Assembly (NCBI GenBank): GCA_013368325.1
Contig: JAACJK010000008.1
Coordinates: forward strand, 186,001 to 250,000
Source of the DNA: Ephemerocybe angulata
Lineage: Eukaryota; Basidiomycota; Agaricomycetes; Agaricales; Psathyrellaceae
Direction: 5' to 3'
Length of the DNA: 64,000 nt
This document shows, in pieces, positions 48,334 to 59,300 of the stretch. The position numbers were made by a program, and so were the translations under genes. Numbering within the stretch: the stretch's first letter is position 1; the number at the start of each line of letters is the position of its first letter. The notes beneath the pieces are model-generated. The model searched no databases and was not told the origin of the DNA. It saw only the letters and a program-made list of their open reading frames with translations.

Positions 48334-49404
48334 GGTGGCCCTTCGACTCCTCTCTCTCGAACGACACAGTGGGCCCGGCTATGGCTCAGGGGCTTGTATG
48401 TTCTGGCTTGCTTTCGGCCGGATTATCTCCATGCCCTCCCCTCGCTAACCCCGTCCAGGGGATTGCCCCCTCCTCTCTTCTCGTGCGTTTGCTCTCCAGG
48501 CCCTGCACCGTTCTCTCCCCCGTTTTCTTCTTCTCGTCTCGTCTCCAGCCACGATGCATGCCACGAACGAACGACCGACCGAACGATACCCCTCGGATCC
48601 TACCCTCGGATGAAGCGGATGTTCACTTCCCGAGTTCCCTTTAACGCCCTTTCTTTTTGTTTTTCTCGTATCTGGAGTGGATCTCTGTTCGTCGTTTGCT
48701 TTCTGTCTGTCTATCTTCTTTCTCTTAATCCCGTTCGGTTCTTCCTTCTTCTGGCGTTCTGGGTTCTTGTGCCCGGTTTATTGTTCCGACGAGGCGCGAC
48801 CTAGCCCGCTCGTCGCCCACTCACGTTATTACCCACCCACCTATCGTATTATCCCCAATGCTGTTGCTTTTGGTATACCGACGTACATGTCTCTCGTTCG
48901 TTCGTTTATTCCCCTCCACATTCCTCCTCTACTATAACCAACTCTCTCTTTCCCTCAATCTCAATCTCATCCCTGCCTCCTTATAATCCCCATCCATCTG
49001 TGTACCCTCGAAGATATCCGTTATCGTCCTGTTACTGTTGTTGTTGCTCTACCTCTACCCTCTACCCTGTGTGTTTGTGTGCTTGGATGTCGATACCTCT
49101 CCCTCTGTCTGTTCTCCCTCGCTGTGCTGTCCTACTCTGACTCTGCTGTTCATTGTTGTTCGTGTTGGTCGAGATGGATGATATACTTAATGTATTTTTA
49201 TGTATAGTACGCGGTTCTAGATAAACCTATTTTTCGTAATATCGGTCGCGAACTTGGCGAGCGTCCGACTGCGGCTCTAGTTTTTTCTGCCAGCGAGGAC
49301 CCGAATGGCGGGGGCCCTGAGACTCTGAGAGGACTGGAGTGACCCAGGAGAGGCCCCGTGGTAAGCATTGATGTGTAGCATGTCACGAAACGGGCCCCGC
49401 GCGC
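48334..49404 (+). other. 3' region of copy 4, right edge of the array
   Basis: Pyrimidine-rich 3' UTR, AT-rich end near 49170-49225, then a segment (49230-49400) matching the one after copy 1 (19855-20020). Homology to the array stops at about 49405. Confidence 0.55.
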
Positions 49405-49640
49405 GACGTACCGGCAAGCGCCGGTGACTGGTCGTTAAGCGCTCGTCCGGCGGAGGACATCGAGGATCAGTGCAATAATTAGTGCGTAATTAGAGCGTTG
49501 CTAGAGAGCGTCCAATGTGCGTTGAAATCCCTTACCTGGACGACTCAGGACGAGTCCTTCATTCTCCTTCCGTGGCGCGTTAGTCCTTGAGCTGGAAAGG
49601 TCACATCCAGAGCTCGAGGCGACCCAGACCACAAAACCCT
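49405..49640 (+). repeat. Dispersed repeat, right copy (inverted relative to 14090-14350)
   Basis: Begins taccggcaagcgccggtgac directly at the array edge and aligns with the reverse complement of 14090-14350, lacking about 70 nt of its middle. No coding capacity seen. Confidence 0.65.
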
Positions 49641-49844
49641 ATAATTTCAACCCCGTATATTTTGGCTTCGTTACTCTATTGCGCGCAGGAGTAGTGGGGG
49701 ACAAGAAATGGGATTCCCCAGCCGTTTTCAACGAGTAGCCATCTGGTCGTATATTACCCCAGACACCGCATCCCACATTTACATTTGCATGGCATGGCAG
49801 ACGCGGTGTCTAATCAGGGTTGGTTAAGAGTAAAGGGGCCCAGG

Positions 49845-49852
49845 TATATAAA
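49845..49852 (+). promoter_or_regulatory. TATA box
   Basis: TATATAAA on the plus strand, 56 nt ahead of the ATG at 49908. A good core-promoter match in position and sequence. Confidence 0.55.
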
Positions 49853-49907
49853 CGGGAGGAGAGCTTCCATTCGAAGCTGAGCTCAGGCACGGGCCCAAAG
49901 ACTGACC

Positions 49908-50193
49908 ATGTTCGGGGGAGCCAGCCCCGTCGTAAGTACCTCGCTCCAGCCCAGATCATTATACACTAATAGCCACACAGCCCGGTATTGCGGTCCCAAC
50001 AGGTCCAGCGCCCTCTCTCTCACCATGCCCCTGGGCAGGTGGCCCTACACAACGTGCGATCCCGCCGGATGACGCGTGCGCGCCCCGAGAAAGAACAATT
50101 GCGCAGGTGGGTTATACATCCGAGAGAATCGGCGGTCCCGCTTGGATGGCCCAAGAACAGCGGTGGTGCGTGGATGGTTGCAATTGTCGGTAA
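49908..50193 (+). CDS. Short hypothetical protein downstream of a TATA box
   Basis: ATG at 49908, exon 49908-49931, a 49-nt GT-AG intron (gtaagt donor, cacacag acceptor, taat-type branch region), exon from 49981 to a TAA at 50191; 78 residues, Pro/Gly/Ala-rich at the start (MFGGASPVPGIAVPTGPAPS), then mixed. An alternative splice from 50107 to about 50229 would extend it with another open exon. No domain recognised. Called because of the promoter and a clean intron. Confidence 0.35.
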
Positions 50194-50229
50194 CGGATCT
50201 ACAAGGGCGCCATTCAGAGCCGGTAGGTA

Positions 50230-50746
50230 GGCAGACAGACGCGTTCGGAGGCAAATACCAGTGGTCCAAGGTTGGCTGGCGTAGCCAGAGGCTATGGACC
50301 CGCCAGGCACAGGTTTGTCAAAGAAAACGGATAGCTGGAACCGATGCCAGTTGGAAATGCGACAAGTGGAGGCGAATAGGAGACCCTAGTACGAGCGGCA
50401 TTGATTTACCATGACAGAGCCCCAGATTGCAGAGTACCAGACCATACGCGGAGTTGTAGCCACAAATGAAGGCACACGAAATTGACATTCTCGCAGGGTT
50501 CATGAAGCCATTCAAGATCTAAGTGTCGTACCAAGGGTGTCCTCAAAAGACCATCGCAGCTCCGAGGTGGGTCTCCTTCGCTTTCTCGAACCTAGAAAGA
50601 AGGTTCGTGTAGCTCTCCGAAATCTATACCATGCCAAGTTAGTTCAAAGTCGCGCATCCGCAGCCGAGAGACGAAAAGAGGAAGTGCTGCTCCAAAGTCC
50701 AACATGATCGGCCGAATGAGCGAATGAAAGCACGGCAGGTTTACGC
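50230..50746. other. Convergent intergenic region
   Basis: Between the small plus-strand frame and the end of the minus-strand SPO22-like gene. Nothing recognised. Confidence 0.4.
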
Positions 50747-53700
50747 TCAAAGTCCCAGACACTTGGTATCCAGAGGCAGCCAGATAAAGACCCGCGTAGC
50801 CGGAGTCTCTGAATGTCCATGGACCGGTTGGGGTGTCAAACGACGCACCTTCGCCGCTTGTTCCTTCCCTCCCGGGACAAATCGACAGGTGCCCAAGGCA
50901 GCCTCAAACCATCGCTTCGCTTCGTCCAGCCTCGACCCACTGCGAAACAATGATCGCGATCGTCCAAGTACAGCAGACGTTAAATTCCAGTCAAGTCGAA
51001 GATGAAGAAACCAACAGAGTTAGCGAACCAAGCGCACGGAAAGTGGAGAAGCTGGAGGAAAAGACGAACTGCACACATTCAATCGCCATGTTGAATGCGG
51101 TTCCAAGAAGCCAATGTCGTTCGTCCATGGGGTAAGAGTCCTGTGAGCCGGAGGACCAATCGCACGATGTTACAGGACAAGCACAGAGAAGGTGGGTGAT
51201 GTTAGACGAAGTGATAAGTGGAAGATCGACTTCCGAAAGTTTCCGCACAGGTGAAAGAATGTGGAAGGAGGGTCGACGTGTAGCGCATAATCGGCGCCGG
51301 GGTCGGTAGACCGGATATGGCAGAAAGGACGTCCATGGAGTGCGAAGAACCACAAAAGGAGACCAGAGTGACGAAAGGGACAGGAGGGAAACGCGATTAA
51401 AATCAAATAAACCATATTAAGCAACGATTCCACTGTACCTGAGGTGAATCATGCTCCTCAATAACGCCTATAGCTTGCTCGCAGAATCCGACAGCTTTCA
51501 GTCTGCCCTCCGGTGTATCGCGCGCAAGCAAGGTGGTGCATATCGCACGAAGCCACCGGGAGAACCGCTCAACCGAAAGCGTGTTCTGGTCCAGAGACGC
51601 GACGAGTATGGCCTAGATCACGTTTGAAAGTACCAAATCAGGGAAAGGAAGAGAAAATGAGTCTGGGTACGCCGGCTAGCACAGAAGGAGGGTGTTGCAT
51701 CTGTTTAGAAGGAATGGTTATGCTCACTTCGAGACATTCCTGAAGAACTGTATAAGGTATGTCAGACCAGAGCAGGAAGGGAAGCGATAGGCAAAGACGG
51801 AGAAGGGTCCTTGGCGGAGATAGGCCTCAGAAAGCTGCGGCGCTCGGCGGTGGGAGAAGACAATAACGCTGGATCACCCAACATACCTTTGACGGGGCAA
51901 TCTTTGTTAATCCACTGTACACGATTCGGAAAGCATGTTAACGTATGGGCGGAAAGACTGTAGCATAACGAGCCACATACCAGCATGTCAGCAATAGCTT
52001 CATACGTTCCGACGCATAAAGGACCCGTCTTGACGACTTCCTGTGAGAGTAAGAGACAAACATTAGGCGCGTTCGTCGCATATGTAGCACTTCATCGAGG
52101 AGTGACACCAAGACCGTGAGGTTAACCATAACTACCTACATACCTTGACGATATCTGAAACTTCGTCCCACTCTCTCAGCTGCACACACATCTCCGCCTC
52201 GAATATTCGCAGGACGTGGACATATGTCTCCCCACGTGAAGTTATATCGGCATTTCGCAGCGGTCCTTCTTGTTGGACGGCATGCTCTATATCGGCCTTT
52301 GCCTTTCTGATATCCGCGTTCATCGTACGCAGAATCTGGGGCTGCGTGATCAAGAGGGTAAGATGGAATGCCCATCAGTCACAGTTCCTCCATACCGGCC
52401 ATTACGCTGGGTTTGCAAATGGGAGCACTCACGTTAAGGGTACCAGTAGCAGTGATCATTTCCCTGGTCGAGAGAACTGGGACATCGATCCCGTTATCAG
52501 TATGCTGAGCTCAAAACTCAGGAAGACACAAAATCGCGTAGAGCGGGCAGATAGGTGATTGATCCTGGGTAAAGTGGGCCCAAGGGTTGTGCTAACCAGC
52601 ATGCAGTAGGAGATCTGACCTTTTCCGGAGACAGCAGCAAATGTTGCGCTGATGAGATACATCCGTGATTCGTCATCGGGAACCAGAGGAGAAGCTTGAC
52701 ATTGGGTTTCTAACAACTGTGGGTAGGACAGGGGGCCGAAGCCGCATTCAGTCAACTCAAAGCAAACGCAGAAGGACGACAAGCGAGGCAGACAGTGCCG
52801 GCATTACACCACCACGTCCAAAGCATGGCAAATGGACGTACTATTTTGGCAATCTCGAAAAGCTCGGAAATTTGGTCGCCACACCCTTCCCACTCGGAAC
52901 ATCCCTGAACGGCACTATTGTACGCTCTCCTCCACAACCAGGAGAGGTCTTTCATAATGAGTGACACGGCCTTCTGTTCTAAAGCAGAAGTGGCCAAGAT
53001 TTTCGCTGTGGTGGGTCAGATACACCGTGCAAACAGCGAAGGAAGCAGGACGTTAAGCTATCACACATGCTCAATCCGATCGCGTACCTGTCCGAAAATG
53101 CTCGACCATCGTGTTGATCAGTGCCGTTCTGCAGAGAAAAAGAAAATGAGGTTCAAAGACGGTAGAAGCAAAGATAATGGAACATTTTCGGAAGGCGGAG
53201 TCCATAGTATAGAAGGGCAAAGAAGGACACACACCTGTTCGCAGTAGGGTCGACCAAGAGACCGAGAATGAGCTTAATCATGCATCTAAGGAGCGTCATC
53301 GCTTCGACGACAATCTCCCCGCTAGACCCGAACTTGAGGGTCTTCAAGAGATGATTAAGAACGGACAAGAGAACTAATCTCATCTCTGAGCGATGCGCGA
53401 CCTGCGTAGCCAGAAGCAGCATTTTGCGATCAAAGTCCGGGGCTTTCTGCATTTCGTTGATGGAACGGATAGCTGGGTAGTGGGCAGAAGCGAGCAGACA
53501 GCTATTAGTGACGAGTGGAAAATACCAAATACCAGTCCGCAGCAGCAGCCCACTTCTTTCCTTGGTGTAGCTTCCCTCCAAAACGCCAAATGAGCTGGAA
53601 GGGGTTACATGAGGTTCGCAGCGCCATAGCAAGGGAGAATGAACAAACCGTCATGCATGCTGTGATTACGACGTTCCCCAATTCAACATCGGATTCGGAG

Positions 53701-55995
53701 AGAACTTGGGAAGTTGTCAGTAGGACGAACGCTTTAGGGAACAAGTTGTTTGGACTTACGCGAAAAAACGTCCTCCAGGCTCTTCATTGCCCGAGCATGA
53801 TTGTCATCCTTCGAGCAATGGAAAATTAGTGAAAGGAGAAACCGATCGGCGTAGCTGGTTTCTCCAGCCTTGAAGCGCATCGCCCGCTTTAGGCCATAAT
53901 GGTGAATCCCCATGATCACTGCGCTACACCAAAGTATAAGCCAACTTCTCCGCATATCTCCAAGGCATTCAATCTTACTGTTGTTGGCTCAGCGTCCCGA
54001 GCTCCTGCAAGACCCTAATCAAGTGCTCGTCAGTAACCGATCTCAGCTCTTACGACAACGCCAGGGTACTGGCAGACGAACTCTGAGATGTTGGACTCCG
54101 TCCAAGGCATATGATCAACAATAGACTTTAATGCTAGAACCAAGGCTTTGTGTCAGACCGATATTAGGTATGCCTCCAAAAAGGACGACGAACCCTCGGT
54201 GAGAGCCGATTCTCGCGCTTTCCTCCGCTTATACACTGCTAACCTTAACCATCGAAGTTGCTGATATTCTTGACTTTCCTACGTTAGAGGAAATAACCAC
54301 ACGTCAGAAACGGTTCCCTCGACCAATAGATCCCGTGTGATATGGGATGAAACTCACTTTAGCTTGCCCGCTGTCGACAATGGGGATGAGTTCGTCCAAC
54401 ACGGCTTCCGCTCTATCATATGACTCCGAGGTGAAGTAAGCGAGCGCTATTGGAGCCTTCAGTTCATGACTATGGTCAGAGATGCGGATCGAAGGGACCT
54501 AGGGTTCGAAGTATAGATATCTACCGCGCATCTGTAAGTAAGAGCCTATTGGGTACTAGAGACCAGCGGGCGCACCTTCGACTTCGCCAGGCTACCTGTC
54601 GTTTCATCATTCGCTTTGTCCACAAGCGCAAGTGCCCTCTGCAGCCACCCAACGGCATCGGCAGCTTGCGCTTTAGACTCCTTGAGCATAGATCTACCAA
54701 TGGCATGGAACTTGACGGCAAGGTATTCCCGCTTTAAACACGAGGTCGCGAGTTAGAACAGGCGACAGGGCAGATTCGAGGAAGATCGGAGGTGGTACGC
54801 ACGACTTGGGGCGTCAGCAACGCTAGGTGCTGTTCGTTCTCTGTCCTAACCCCGGTTACCACTTCGAATCGCGTGAAGGAGTGACGCTGGTACCTGCGAT
54901 CTTCTTTGACATAATCTCCGCCACAGTTACATTACCCTCATTCCAAGCCTGGGGTGGAGCAGAGGTGGATATTATCAGCGCCAATGCGGACTAGGGACGG
55001 AACTGGGTATTCCATGGATGAATGAATGGTGCAGCTTACCGCTTCCATTCTGCTGGAGAGATACACAATCGTCGAACTGGCGATGTCATGCCGGTGTGTT
55101 CCTTCAGGATCTTCCGCGTTTCTGAGCATCTCTTCGTACTTTTGGGAATCAGCCTTTGGCGCCCCAGATCTTGCGGGAGTGTTCGCGAGCTTACCTTTGC
55201 CGCACTTGTCAGAACACTGCCTGCGACTGCATTGTTGCCCGCTTCTGATAGGTTCCGGTAAACGAGGCGTTCCAAGACGAGTTTGTATGAAGCTTAAAGG
55301 ACTCACCGGAAAGAGCGACGCCCGTTTTACTCGCCATGCGGAGTAAGTTCAAAAGCGCTAAAGGAAGAGGGGACTCGGATGAGAAGGTCTTCTGATCTTG
55401 GGGTCAAATGGGAGGCGTAGATGCTTTACCGCTGACGCCTGGTTTGGCCTCCAGGCCAGCTTGGACTAGGCGAAAGGCAGCGAGCCTCACTGGCAACACG
55501 AAGAAACAACACCATCAATCAGCCCCAACCCTAAAGCATAATTCCTGTTGCGCTCACCCGTCCCAATTTGCGGTTGCGCAGTCTGGAGCTCGCCGCTGCT
55601 CGTGATCACGCCCGATATATTCCAGAGATTGACGCCTGCGGTTGAGTCAAAAACAGCGCATATACTTAGCATGAGCCACCGGCCAGGCGTGCAGAGCAGT
55701 TCGTGCCTTCCTGATCCAATGAATCGGACATCTCCTGGAAGCCCTTCGCCGACTTCGGGCGCTGTTCCATAAACGTTTCTGCAAGCTTGGCCACCCTGTC
55801 GAGGTCAGGCGCTACTGAAGGATGTCCTTTAGGGTCCTTGATAAAGCTTTCGATGTGGGGTTTGATCTTAGATAGCAACTCTGTCGAATTCGACAAGTTC
55901 AATGAAAAAAGACAGACATGCGCTGGGAGAACGACTTTACCCATGATGGAATTGTACGTGTCCTGGGGACTAGGGAACACCTTCTTTCTCTGCAT
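50747..55995 (-). CDS. SPO22: SPO22/ZIP4-like meiotic TPR protein, frame apparently interrupted
   Basis: Family role: TPR scaffold for meiotic crossover proteins on chromosome axes. About 30 minus-strand exons, from 55995-55941, 55880-55707 and 55635-55558 through 51612-51439, 51140-51070, 50939-50849 and 50761-50747. Family blocks include AETFMEQRPKSAKGFQEM, TIVYLSSRMEAAWNEGN, YADRFLLSLIFHCSKDDNHA, DFDRKMLLLATQVAH, LKTLKFGSSGEIVVEAMTL, SLIMKDLSWLWRRAYNSAVQ, FSRWLRAICTTLLARDTP and YPMDERHWLLGTAFNMAIEC. Two lesions: exon 17 ends AAADWYLVFSTRH then TAA (53505), only 35 nt before the next conserved segment (53472, IRSINEMQKAPDFD), so a TPR stretch seen in relatives is missing. A one-base excess in a C4 run (52338-52341) shifts the junction into PQILRTMNAD. 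The intron after exon 2 (55636-55706) appears to be GC-AG. All other junctions checked are in phase. Confidence 0.8.
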
Positions 55996-55999
55996 CGTG

Positions 56000-56365
56000 T
56001 CACTGGATATGGGCGCTGCAATGTATACACAGATGCCAGACGGAAATGAGGTGGAAATGAGAGTTGTATTGAAGGACCGGTGTCACAGAGCGTGACGCGA
56101 ACTTTGGCGCCTGTTTGGCGCTTGTTTGATCTTCCCACGGGCGACTCTCTCCACTCACCACGACGGCCTTGTTCTCTGGAGATCTCCCAGAACGTAAAGC
56201 CAAAGAAGGATGTGTTTCGACAACTAACTGGGGCTCACCCAAATCTTTCTGGATTACTTCCATCTCGAATAAATGCACGCCGTCGGCCTGAAACGCAAAT
56301 GGCCAGTTAACCTCGCTCCATGCTAGTTCCATTCCGCCACACTTGTCCACGACTTGCGCCAGGTA
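56000..56365 (-). CDS. Exons of an unrecognised protein just upstream of SPO22
   Basis: Minus-strand exon 56365-56239 (VDKCGGMELAWSEVNWPFAF), a 17-nt exon 56175-56159 (ENKAVV) and a last exon ending at a TGA at 56000-56002 splice in phase. The end lies only a few bases before the SPO22 start codon, which is unusually tight. Upstream exons could not be linked securely, and an open stretch near 56420-56510 may belong. Family unknown; it may be a truncated neighbour. Confidence 0.3.
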   Translation of the reverse strand, partial: YLAQVVDKCGGMELAWSEVNWPFAFQADGVHLFEMEVIQKDLGEPQLVVETHPSLALRSGRSPENKAVVVSGESRPWEDQTSAKQAPKFASRSVTPVLQYNSHFHLISVWHLCIHCSAHIQ

Positions 56366-59300
56366 CTGTATAGAATTGATTCCATCTTAATATAATACGC
56401 CGCTAGATTTTGCTACTAACCCTCACGCAAATGGTGGGCCCTGTCCAAGGGGGCGGCGACGCTGCGCCATTGCGCCAACGGAAACCGGAAACCGTGACAC
56501 TGCTCTCCTTAGACGCACCCGAGCCCGCTCAGCCGCCCCATGTGCTACTAAGCTACCTTGGTATTAGCAAAGGGTGCTGTGTACACATCCCCGAGGTTTC
56601 CTTAAGCCCGTTATCGCGATTCAGTGGCTCGTGGCCTCATTTCTCGCTTTGCACCAATGGAGTGGTCAGTATCGATTCTGAATGAGCATTTTGCTCCCAC
56701 TTCTCACCTAAACTGGGGTTTGTCACCGTCAACTGCTACATACAATCCCACCCCTGTACTCGATCCTACCCAACCGAAGCTATCCCAATCGCGCCCATCC
56801 ACGCACACGACTCCCACCTCTCGTCCCCAGAAGAATGGATTTAAAGGGAGCCGCCTGGGCCTGTCATTTATTCCATACAGCCCCCATCCACAGAGAGACA
56901 AAACCATTCCCGGGTGCAACGATGATAGGTTCAAGCTCCGGAAGACCTGCTGACAACGCGCCCAGATGTACATGCAATAGGTCGGCCGATTACTCACTTA
57001 TTGAGCCGTATAGACACCAGGTACCTATCCCGGGTGCACATTGTATACATAGAGTGCTGAGTAAATAATAGTGCACTGCCAATTGAGCCGTGATCTATAC
57101 TGTAACCGCGCGGGTCCCCAGTTACCAGTTTGCGAGGGTATGCGCACTCAAGTTATGCACCCCTGAATTCGCACCAGTTCTAACTCGTGTGGCATGTGGA
57201 CAGACCGCCACCCGGTCCCCACCATGCAGGCTGGTTAACCGTACTTCCAAACCCATCCTTAAGTATGTAGTTCGTTACAAATCCCCTATCGCAACAGACC
57301 CCACGGTGCCTATCAAGCGCGCCATCAAACTTGGCACCAGGCCCATTGTGCGATCGTCGGGCGACAATCTAAAGGCGCAGAATCGCTCAGGGCCGCGCAA
57401 TTCTCCAAAACGCTAGCATAACGATTGTGCTTCCAACACCTCTTAAAAATACCTGATGCATCGGATTTATACCCTGAGCCGCCCGCATACTTCAATCGAG
57501 CTGTTTACTACAGCCTGCGAGCAAAGATGAAAGAGTCGCCGACCCATCTTGTGCACTCTCTCCAAATTGATTATTCGAGAGATGAAGAGCGATTTATGGC
57601 TTGTGCATACGGGGACCCGGAGGGTTGTATCTGCGAACGTATCTGTGCAAATACCGGGCGGTAATCACGATTATACATGTATCAGATAGTCACCGGGTTA
57701 CTTGGAACCAATCCAATTTGGCAGATGGTTGATTATACTAGTACAGGCTGGCGCCCAACCTACTTACATTAGTACAGTATCATACCAAGGGAAAGCTCCT
57801 TACCTATAACCATCCTCCGCAGCGCCAGCTCCCGAGTACATGACTAACCGCTCCAGCAGATAGTATAGAAAGCCAAGTACACTCCAGACCGTTCCCACCA
57901 CTCAAATCTCCATCACTTTACATATCGAACGGCTCCACTGCGGGTTGCGTGGCACTCTCCTCCACAGCGGGGCGCAACATTCACATTCCTCGTGATGGAG
58001 CGACAACACATATATCCAAAAGCCCTCAAGTGCACATACAGTGACATACTCATACCGCCCCGCAGCGCCGCTGTACCGATATCGCAGCCTATACACTCGA
58101 CCCTACATAGCCGGGCTGGAGCAGCGCCATATCATGGCAGTGGCGCCCGCCCGGCACGGGCGCTTAATTTCAATCGCGCCGCGCGATTAGGTAACCGTAA
58201 CTCGCGCTCTTCACAGCACCTTGCCGGGCACAGCACTCCCAATCTGGAGTATGTCAATCTAGGTAAGTATGAGCGCCGCTTTGATTCCAGGTGTGCCTGA
58301 GGCTGTAAGTATGGGTGGGCGGGTGCATGGACTGGCTTCAAGTTGCACCCGGTGAGGAATGGGAATCATCACAAGGGCTACGGTATTACCTGCCTTACGC
58401 GACGACGATGCGGGATCTCGCATAAGTAGTCTTCTTATCTACTCGTATGTATACGTACGTGAGCTGCTCAGGAGCTAGCGACCCTGCGGCGGGCGTTACT
58501 GTATGTGATGTCCCTTAGACTGGGGGTAGTCCGAGTCGGTCTGTCGGCTCGGGGAATAAGTAGAAGGAATCCATTGCGATAACATATCACATAAGTGTAC
58601 ATGTGTTCATTCAATCTTCTTATTCCTGCGTTCAGAAGTCAACTCAGGACTGTGTCATGCAACGTACTGTCTACAAGGTGGTGGCGGCAACCGTCACGCA
58701 ACCGTATAACGAACTGAACGAACCTTCGGAGGAGGCTTTCCGCACAAGGCAACTCGAACGTCCTCAAAAGGGGAACAGAGAACGTCAACGCCAGGACCCT
58801 CATACAGTATCATCCCCCTTTCGTCTTCATCAATTGGGCCGAATATCTTAGTTTCTAGCCCTATGTACTGTATGGAGGGCAAACCGGTCGTGCTACGAAT
58901 GCCGAATAACCACCGACCGCACGACTACGTTTATAGTAATTTCATCAATCAAGCCCTTGCCGTCTATAAGCCGATAGCCAGGACCCCAGAACCTCCGCCC
59001 TGAGTAAATACAATAATTGAATCTGGCGCATCCTGGCGCACACTCCAGAGTAGTGAGCGCTGACCGCTGAGTGGTGGGCGGGGTACTTGCGGTGCCCAGC
59101 TGAGTGACTCTGAACAATCAATGAGTTTACACGAGGGAACCCTGTGTGTTGTGTCCTGGTTTCCTGAGGGTCAAAACGAAGGGGTCACGGGTTGAAGGTG
59201 ATTTTCCAGAACAACCCGTGACCGGGCGGGAGGCGGGAGTCGGGACACAGCCACAGAGCTCAGCTCCGTACTCGTCGTTGCTGCCTCAGTGCCATTGTAT

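Larger units (their letters stand above)
16660..49405 (+). repeat. Tandem array: four PH-CRIB genes and three intron-rich spacers
   Basis: Order: gene 1 (16.8-18.9 kb), spacer 1 (20.8-26.6), gene 2 (27.0-28.8), spacer 2 (30.7-36.5), gene 3 (36.8-38.7), spacer 3 (40.5-46.2), gene 4 (46.4-48.3). All copies are head to tail. Homology starts at about 16660 with atcgacct, which is also the point where the spacer ends in later copies. It ends at about 49405, immediately before the right copy of the dispersed repeat. The middle unit is an apparently exact recent duplication with a period of 9,857 bp; outer copies differ by substitutions and small indels. Confidence 0.92.
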
